Positions 10,109 through 14,875 of a stretch of 14,875 nt of DNA are shown here, piece by piece. Below the pieces are notes generated by a model. That model was not told the origin of the DNA. It made no database searches and saw only the letters and a list, made by a program, of their open reading frames with translations. The stretch is from contig PAGS01000010.1 of NCBI GenBank assembly GCA_002705465.1, positions 1 through 14,875 of the forward strand, read 5' to 3'. Source of the stretch: Halieaceae bacterium (GTDB taxonomy: Bacteria; Pseudomonadota; Gammaproteobacteria; Pseudomonadales; Halieaceae). Position numbers and translations under genes: made by a program. Position 1 is the stretch's first letter. Each line of letters begins with the position of its first letter.

Positions 10109-10131
10109 AACACGTTCCTTGAGCTCACTCG

Positions 10132-10145
10132 CTCATCATGATGAG
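10132..10145. promoter_or_regulatory. 14-bp palindrome ahead of the monooxygenase gene
   Basis: CTCATCATGATGAG is a perfect palindrome whose near end is 24 bases upstream of the monooxygenase start, between its ribosome-binding site and the likely promoter. It could be an operator for an unlinked repressor. Chance occurrence of a 14-bp perfect palindrome in this short gap is low but not negligible. Confidence 0.3.
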
Positions 10146-10214
10146 GCCTGACTGTTTGATTGGCTATTGGTTCTCACCGCCCGGCCACGGAACAACTCTG
10201 GCATCATTCACTTT

Positions 10215-10245
10215 ACACCGTTTTTGACCGGGCAGCGCACGGTGT
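10215..10245 (-). terminator. Weak hairpin downstream of argG
   Basis: ACACCGT and ACGGTGT form a 7-bp stem with a 17-base loop, about 40 bases after the argG stop codon. There is no T-run after it on the minus strand (AAAG follows), so it may be only a stabilising 3' hairpin or a Rho-dependent end. Low confidence. Confidence 0.2.
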
Positions 10246-10284
10246 TGAGGCGCCCACCGAACCGATAGACTCAATGATGAGCCG

Positions 10285-11505
10285 CTAGTGGTGCTGACGC
10301 CCCTTGTTCGCGGCGATTCGTAATCTTAGGGCATTAAGCTTGATGAAGCCCTCGGCGTCAGCTTGGTCATATGCGCCACCGTCAGCCTCGAAGGTCGCAA
10401 TGTGCTCATCAAAGAGAGAGTCTGCCGACCGCCTACCCGTTACTGTCACGTTCCCCTTATACAGAGCAACGCGCACATCGCCGTTAACCACCGACTGGGT
10501 CTGGTCGATCGCGGCCTGCAGAGCATGTCGCTCGGGAGACCACCAGTATCCGTTGTATATCAGCTTCGCGTAACGCGGCATGAACTCGTCTTTCAAATGC
10601 GCCACCTCGCGATCGAGCGTGATTGATTCAATAGCCCGATGTGCCCGAAGCAAAATGCTGCCTCCCGGTGTCTCATAACAGCCCCGTGACTTCATACCGA
10701 CGTAGCGATTCTCCACAATATCGGCTCTGCCAATGCCATTGGCGCCACCGCGCTCGTTGAGTTTTGCGAGCACCTCTGATGGCGAGAGCCGATGACCATC
10801 AATGGCCACCACGTCGCCACGCTCGAACGTTAAAGTCAGGTCCTCGGCCTGATCAGGCGCCGATTCAGGACTGACCGTCCAGCGCCACATCTCCTCTTCG
10901 GGCGGCACCCATGGGTCCTCTAACACATCCCCCTCATAGGAGATGTGCAACAGATTGGCATCCATCGAATAGGGGGACTTTTTCTGGGCTTTGGCGAAAT
11001 CAACAGGAATGTTGTGCTGTTCGCAATAACCCATCAATGCTTCCCGGGAGTTAAGATCCCACTCACGCCAAGGTGCGATAACTTGAATGCCCGGTTTCAA
11101 CGCGTAAGCGCCCAGCTCAAATCGCACCTGGTCATTACCCTTACCTGTTGCACCGTGGGCGATGGCATCAGCACCTGTCTCGGTCGCAATTTCTACCAGT
11201 CTCTGTGCAATTAAAGGGCGCGCAATTGATGTACCCAGAAGGTACTCACCCTCATAAACCGTATTCGCACGGAACATGGGAAAAACGAAGTCACGCACAA
11301 AAGGCTCGCGCAGATCTTCGATATAGATCTGCTCGACCCCCAACGCCTCGGCTTTCGCCCGCGCAGGCTCTACCTCCTCGCCCTGCCCGATATCCGCGGT
11401 GAAGGTAACAACTTCACAGTCATAGGTTTTCTGCAGCCAACGCACGATGACGGATGTATCTAGACCGCCGGAATACGCCAGCACGACTTTGTCGACCGTC
11501 GCCAT
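10285..11505 (-). CDS. argG: Argininosuccinate synthase
   Basis: Catalyses ATP-dependent condensation of citrulline and aspartate to argininosuccinate, the penultimate step of arginine synthesis, in the cytoplasm as a tetramer. The 406-residue length is usual for the short bacterial type. Seen: the N-type ATP pyrophosphatase P-loop AYSGGLDTS at 10-18; [13 protein letters not shown]; the substrate-binding segment [16 protein letters not shown]; and [14 protein letters not shown] and [15 protein letters not shown] [16 protein letters not shown] further on. The ATG at 11505 has GGAAG upstream. It is divergent from pyrC with 119 bases between the start codons. No clear ARG box was found there by eye, so arginine repression is undecided. 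In Pseudomonas aeruginosa argG and pyrC also lie close together, with motY between them (family knowledge); motY is missing here. Confidence 0.97.
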   Translation of the reverse strand: MATVDKVVLAYSGGLDTSVIVRWLQKTYDCEVVTFTADIGQGEEVEPARAKAEALGVEQIYIEDLREPFVRDFVFPMFRANTVYEGEYLLGTSIARPLIAQRLVEIATETGADAIAHGATGKGNDQVRFELGAYALKPGIQVIAPWREWDLNSREALMGYCEQHNIPVDFAKAQKKSPYSMDANLLHISYEGDVLEDPWVPPEEEMWRWTVSPESAPDQAEDLTLTFERGDVVAIDGHRLSPSEVLAKLNERGGANGIGRADIVENRYVGMKSRGCYETPGGSILLRAHRAIESITLDREVAHLKDEFMPRYAKLIYNGYWWSPERHALQAAIDQTQSVVNGDVRVALYKGNVTVTGRRSADSLFDEHIATFEADGGAYDQADAEGFIKLNALRLRIAANKGRQHH

Positions 11506-11624
11506 AATGCTTCCAATGAAATTTGGGGCGCGTAGTGTACGTCTGCCGCTGCCCTTTCGCTAGCAGCCAGATTCCTCAGGGCGGCCTCTGCTACACTTCC
11601 TGCGTCTTATTAGTAGCCGTGGCA

Positions 11625-12668
11625 ATGGACTCACTAACACTGACAGCACCCGACGACTGGCATATCCACCTGAGGGACGGGCCGGCCCTCAGCACGACAG
11701 TCCCTGACATTGCACGCTGGGCAAGGCGCGCCGTCGTCATGCCAAACCTCACCCCACCCGTCATTAGCGCTGCGGACGCCACGGCCTACCGGAATCGCAT
11801 TCTGGCGGAGGTCCCAGCAGGGGTTGATTTCGAACCACTCATGACGCTGTACCTCACAGACGATACGACACCGTCAATGGTCGCCGAAGCGGCGGCATGC
11901 CCGTACGTTCACGGCATCAAACTCTACCCCGCCGGCGCAACAACTAACTCAGAGGCCGGTATTACAGGCTTGCGCGCACTGTATCCGGTCATCGAGGCCA
12001 TGGAGACTCATGATTTGCCGCTGTTGGTGCATGGCGAGGTGACCGATAAGCACTGCGATATCTTTGATCGAGAAAAGGCGTTTATAGACAGTGCTTTGAT
12101 ACCCCTCATTGCGCAATTCCCGGCTCTCAGGGTGGTATTCGAGCACATCACCACAGCCGAAGCGGTGGAGTTTGTTGAGCACGTCGGCAATAAAGTGGCC
12201 GCCACCGTCACCGCACATCATCTGCTTTATAACCGCAACGACATGCTGGTTGGCGGCATCAAGCCCCATTTATTTTGCCTGCCAGTGCTCAAGCGAGACC
12301 GGCACCAGCTGGCGTTGCGCGCTGCGGTGACCTCAGGCCACACCCGCTTTTTCTTGGGCACGGACTCAGCACCACATGCCAGACATGAGAAGGAATCCAG
12401 CTGCGGTTGCGCCGGCTGCTATACCGCCGTCACGGCACTTGAGTTATACGCGGAAGTGTTTGACGAGGAGAATGCGCTGGATCAGCTGGAGTCGTTTGCC
12501 AGCTTTAACGGACCGGACTTCTACCGCTTGCCTCGTAACACGGCAGAGATCACTCTCAACAGGGTCGAGCAGGTCGTTCCACAACAGTTAGCCCTCGGAC
12601 AGCACGAAGTGATCCCTATCAGGGCCGGTGAGAGCGTGGCCTGGACGATCGCCCGTCAGACGCAATGA
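11625..12668 (+). CDS. pyrC: Dihydroorotase, class II
   Basis: Zinc enzyme that cyclises carbamoyl-aspartate to dihydroorotate in pyrimidine synthesis. At 347 residues it is almost the length of E. coli PyrC (348). Metal and substrate residues are all in place: His13 and His15 in [10 protein letters not shown], the carboxylated Lys99 in [14 protein letters not shown], His136 in LLVHGEVT, His174 in VFEHITT, and catalytic Asp247 in [16 protein letters not shown] segment follows, as in class II enzymes. The chosen ATG at 11625 gives the family N-terminus [19 protein letters not shown]. The frame is open further upstream, but the extension looks unlike the family. The ribosome-binding site is weak. 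The gene overlaps rnt by ATGA, so the two are very likely one operon with translational coupling. It is divergent from argG. Confidence 0.96.
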   Translation: MDSLTLTAPDDWHIHLRDGPALSTTVPDIARWARRAVVMPNLTPPVISAADATAYRNRILAEVPAGVDFEPLMTLYLTDDTTPSMVAEAAACPYVHGIKLYPAGATTNSEAGITGLRALYPVIEAMETHDLPLLVHGEVTDKHCDIFDREKAFIDSALIPLIAQFPALRVVFEHITTAEAVEFVEHVGNKVAATVTAHHLLYNRNDMLVGGIKPHLFCLPVLKRDRHQLALRAAVTSGHTRFFLGTDSAPHARHEKESSCGCAGCYTAVTALELYAEVFDEENALDQLESFASFNGPDFYRLPRNTAEITLNRVEQVVPQQLALGQHEVIPIRAGESVAWTIARQTQ

Positions 12669-13348
12669 CAGACGCTCACACAGGTGAAAGCTCGCCAGAA
12701 GAGGCGGTAAGCAACGGTGCGACCATGAGAGACCGCTTTCGGGGCTTTTTACCCGTGGTCGTTGATATCGAAACCGGCGGCTTTAACTGCCATACCGATG
12801 CCATTCTGGAGATCGCTATAGCGATCCCCTCCATGACCGAGGAAGGAGAGTTGGTCATTGCAGAGACGCACAGTCGAAATGTTGAGCCCTTCGAGGGCGC
12901 CAACCTCGATCCCTCCGCACTGGAATTTACCGGGATAGACCCTGAAAGTCCGCTGAGAGGGGCGGTCCCCGAAGATATTGCGCTGGGTGAACTCTTTACA
13001 GTGGTCAGACAAGCCGTGAAGGCAAACCAATGCAACCGCGCCATTTTAGTGGGCCACAACGCCCACTTCGATGCCGGGTTTCTCACTGCGGCTACGGAAC
13101 GACTCGGGCTCAAACGCAACCCTTTCCACCCCTTCTCCTACTTCGATACGGCAACACTGGCTGGCCTTGCGGTAGGCCATACTGTGCTGGCACGAGCCTG
13201 CGCACTCGCAGACATACCCTTCGATAACAAGGAGGCTCACTCGGCGCAGTATGACGTGACAAAAACGGCAGAGTTATTCTGCCTTATCGTGAATCGTTGG
13301 CGCTCACTGGGGGGCTGGTCACCGACGGCGCAGGCTGAGGCCCTCTAA
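12665..13348 (+). CDS. rnt: Ribonuclease T
   Basis: A 3'-to-5' exoribonuclease of the DEDDh family that trims tRNA and other stable RNA 3' ends and takes part in tRNA CCA end turnover. At 227 residues it is slightly longer than E. coli RNase T (215). The catalytic set is complete: Asp34 and Glu36 in VVVDIETGG, Asp136 in [10 protein letters not shown], and His192 and Asp197 in [26 protein letters not shown] and [11 protein letters not shown] are RNase T-specific blocks. The start overlaps the pyrC stop as ATGA; an internal Met21 ([10 protein letters not shown]) aligns nearer to where homology begins and is a possible alternative start. The last 65 bases overlap the 3' end of the convergent amidohydrolase gene, an uncommon arrangement for two conserved genes. 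Confidence 0.96.
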   Translation: MTDAHTGESSPEEAVSNGATMRDRFRGFLPVVVDIETGGFNCHTDAILEIAIAIPSMTEEGELVIAETHSRNVEPFEGANLDPSALEFTGIDPESPLRGAVPEDIALGELFTVVRQAVKANQCNRAILVGHNAHFDAGFLTAATERLGLKRNPFHPFSYFDTATLAGLAVGHTVLARACALADIPFDNKEAHSAQYDVTKTAELFCLIVNRWRSLGGWSPTAQAEAL

Positions 13349-14875
13349 TAACCCGCCCGGGGTAGTCACCGGTGGCCTGGCCATTTTGAAACGTTACTCG
13401 ACCGGACTTGATCGTGAAGTCATAACCCGCGGCCTGTTGCAAAAGACGACGCCCGCCCGCAGGCAGATCAAACGCTACCGTAGGAAGCCGCAGTGCCAAT
13501 GACTCAAAGTCAATCACGTTGAGGTCAGCCAACAGGCCCGGTGCTAATACACCTCTGTCCTCAAAACCGTATAACCGCGCTGTATCGTGGCACTGACGCT
13601 TAATTGCCTGCTCCAAGGGAATACGTTTCCCTTGTCGATCACGAACCCAATGCTGAAGCATGAAAGTGGTTGCCGCCGCATCGCAAATGGTTCCGCAATG
13701 TGCTCCGCCGTCTGACAGCGAGTTGACGCAGTCCTCTGAGTCCAGCGCCTCCTCCAAAAAATCCAGATTGCCATTGGCATAGTTCAAAAGCGGGAAATAA
13801 AGCATCCCTGTGCCGCCGTTACGCATCATAAAGTCGTAGGCGTACTCCTCCGCTAAGACGCCCGAAACCCTCGCTCGCGCCTCCACCGACTGCTCTGCGG
13901 ATGGTTCGTAATCGAACCCGGGCTGCATTTCATATTGCATCGAGAAGGCACTTTCCATGAGATCAGCGATCAGCTGCAGATCGCTGCCTGTCGGCTCACC
14001 CCGCTCAGATAGCAGCCTTTGCCGAAAGGCCGGATCCTGCAGGTGCTGCCACTGCTCGAGCCACGATTTATCCTTGATGGCTTTCCAACTCGGGCGCTGG
14101 GAAAAGGGATGGAAAGTTGCCCGCCATCCCAGAATCAAACCTGTTCCGCGCATTGAGATTTGCGCGACGATGTTGCCACCCTTGGCGTTCTCCGCGCGCA
14201 TCTGCTCAAGCTGTTGCTTGAATGACAGACCTTTGATCGGCGATTCCAGGGCGGTAAAGGTCACCGGCGCTCCAGTCTCACGGCTCAGGTCACCCATCCA
14301 CTGGAACTCGTTCCACTCCGGCAGCAAATCGCTCGCCATCTCGAACACCCCATGGCCGGCACGCTTCAGTGCACGACCGATACCCAGAAGCTCTTCTTTG
14401 GTCGCAGTGGTTCCGGGCACCAGTTCACCGTCAATGGATTTATGGAGGATCGTCCGCGATGTGGAGAACCCGACGGCTCCGGCTTCAAGCCCCTCCTCCA
14501 CAATTGCCGACATCCGGGCGATCTCTGTCTCCGAGGGCGCTTCGTTGGCCGCACCGCGATCACCCATGACGTAGGCACGCACTGCCCCGTGGGGCACTTG
14601 TGCGGCAACATCGACCGTACGATCCAGCTCTTCCAATGCGTCGAGATATTCGGGGAAAGACTCCCAGTTCCAAGTCATACCCTCGGTGAGCGCGCTCCCC
14701 GGGATATCTTCAACGCCTTCCATCAAACCGACCAACCACTCCCGCTTGTCAGGCGCTGCAGGAGCAAAGCCGACGCCACAGTTGCCCATCACGACCGTCG
14801 TAACGCCATGCCAAGATGACGGTGCCATTTCGGGGTCCCAGGTAGCCTGGCCGTCATAGTGGGTGTGAATGTCGA
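13284..14875 (-). CDS. N-acyl-D-amino-acid deacylase family amidohydrolase (N-terminus outside window)
   Basis: The last 529 residues of an amidohydrolase of the D-aminoacylase (amidohydrolase 3) type, a zinc-dependent hydrolase of N-acyl groups or related amides. The visible part opens with the metal-binding [15 protein letters not shown], so only a short N-terminal beta-domain segment is missing to the right of the window. Then [16 protein letters not shown], a family hallmark; [15 protein letters not shown]; and [15 protein letters not shown] with the catalytic Asp. The ending [20 protein letters not shown] matches the family's C-terminal fold. The true substrate cannot be told from these motifs; several members act on other amides. 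The 3' end overlaps rnt by 65 bases in convergent orientation, and the overlapped tail ([19 protein letters not shown]) is Pro/Ser-rich and looks non-conserved. Confidence 0.88.
   Translation of the reverse strand, partial: DIHTHYDGQATWDPEMAPSSWHGVTTVVMGNCGVGFAPAAPDKREWLVGLMEGVEDIPGSALTEGMTWNWESFPEYLDALEELDRTVDVAAQVPHGAVRAYVMGDRGAANEAPSETEIARMSAIVEEGLEAGAVGFSTSRTILHKSIDGELVPGTTATKEELLGIGRALKRAGHGVFEMASDLLPEWNEFQWMGDLSRETGAPVTFTALESPIKGLSFKQQLEQMRAENAKGGNIVAQISMRGTGLILGWRATFHPFSQRPSWKAIKDKSWLEQWQHLQDPAFRQRLLSERGEPTGSDLQLIADLMESAFSMQYEMQPGFDYEPSAEQSVEARARVSGVLAEEYAYDFMMRNGGTGMLYFPLLNYANGNLDFLEEALDSEDCVNSLSDGGAHCGTICDAAATTFMLQHWVRDRQGKRIPLEQAIKRQCHDTARLYGFEDRGVLAPGLLADLNVIDFESLALRLPTVAFDLPAGGRRLLQQAAGYDFTIKSGRVTFQNGQATGDYPGRVIRGPQPAPSVTSPPVSANDSR

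Noticed and set aside
11523..11624. Extended PyrC N-terminus from base 11523
   Set aside because: The extension is Cys-rich and unlike the family. The ATG at 11625 restores the expected length and N-terminal motif.
13957..14819. Long plus-strand open frames (up to 205 codons) over the amidohydrolase gene
   Set aside because: They are antisense to a well-supported gene and have low-complexity Ser/Arg-rich translations typical of shadow frames in GC-rich DNA.

Overview
The window looks like a stretch of gammaproteobacterial chromosome, probably from a marine, Pseudomonas/Cellvibrio/Halieaceae-like lineage. This lineage call is inference from gene content and E. coli-type signals, not from a database search. 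The signals are LexA boxes that fit the E. coli consensus, class II PyrC, RNase T, Blc-type lipocalin and the argG/pyrC/rnt neighbourhood known from pseudomonads. There are no rRNA or tRNA genes, no CRISPR array and no insertion sequences. Genes are densely packed and the longest gene-free gap is under 200 bases.

Layout from left to right. (1) Minus strand: the N-terminal third of a catalase-peroxidase (katG) with an apparent export signal, cut by the window edge. (2) Minus strand: a DUF885 putative metallopeptidase lipoprotein. (3) A 36-bp perfect-arm palindrome centred on a LexA box separates it from the divergent plus-strand imuB, a catalytically dead Y-family polymerase homologue. (4) Minus strand: a Blc-type outer-membrane lipocalin, convergent with imuB. 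(5) Plus strand: dnaE2, the error-prone DNA polymerase III alpha homologue, which has its own LexA box overlapping its promoter. (6) Minus strand: an EthA-like Baeyer-Villiger monooxygenase, then a small CPXCG zinc-ribbon-like protein, then a possible frame-broken small gene. (7) Minus strand: argG. (8) Plus strand, divergent: pyrC and rnt, overlapping by ATGA. (9) Minus strand: an N-acyl-D-amino-acid deacylase-type amidohydrolase whose 3' end overlaps rnt and whose N-terminus lies outside the window.

The functional centre is a split SOS-mutagenesis cassette. ImuB and DnaE2 form the ImuA/ImuB/DnaE2 translesion mutasome, usually encoded as one operon (often lexA-imuA-imuB-dnaE2). Here imuA is absent. 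A lipocalin sits between the two genes in the opposite orientation, and each mutasome gene has a separate LexA box sharing the core AATACTGT-N8-ACAGTATT. Both genes start within about 13 bases of their box and lack a good ribosome-binding site. The geometry raises the possibility that the divergent DUF885 lipoprotein and the lipocalin, both envelope proteins, are also in the SOS response. The argG, pyrC and rnt genes are ordinary core metabolism and RNA processing.
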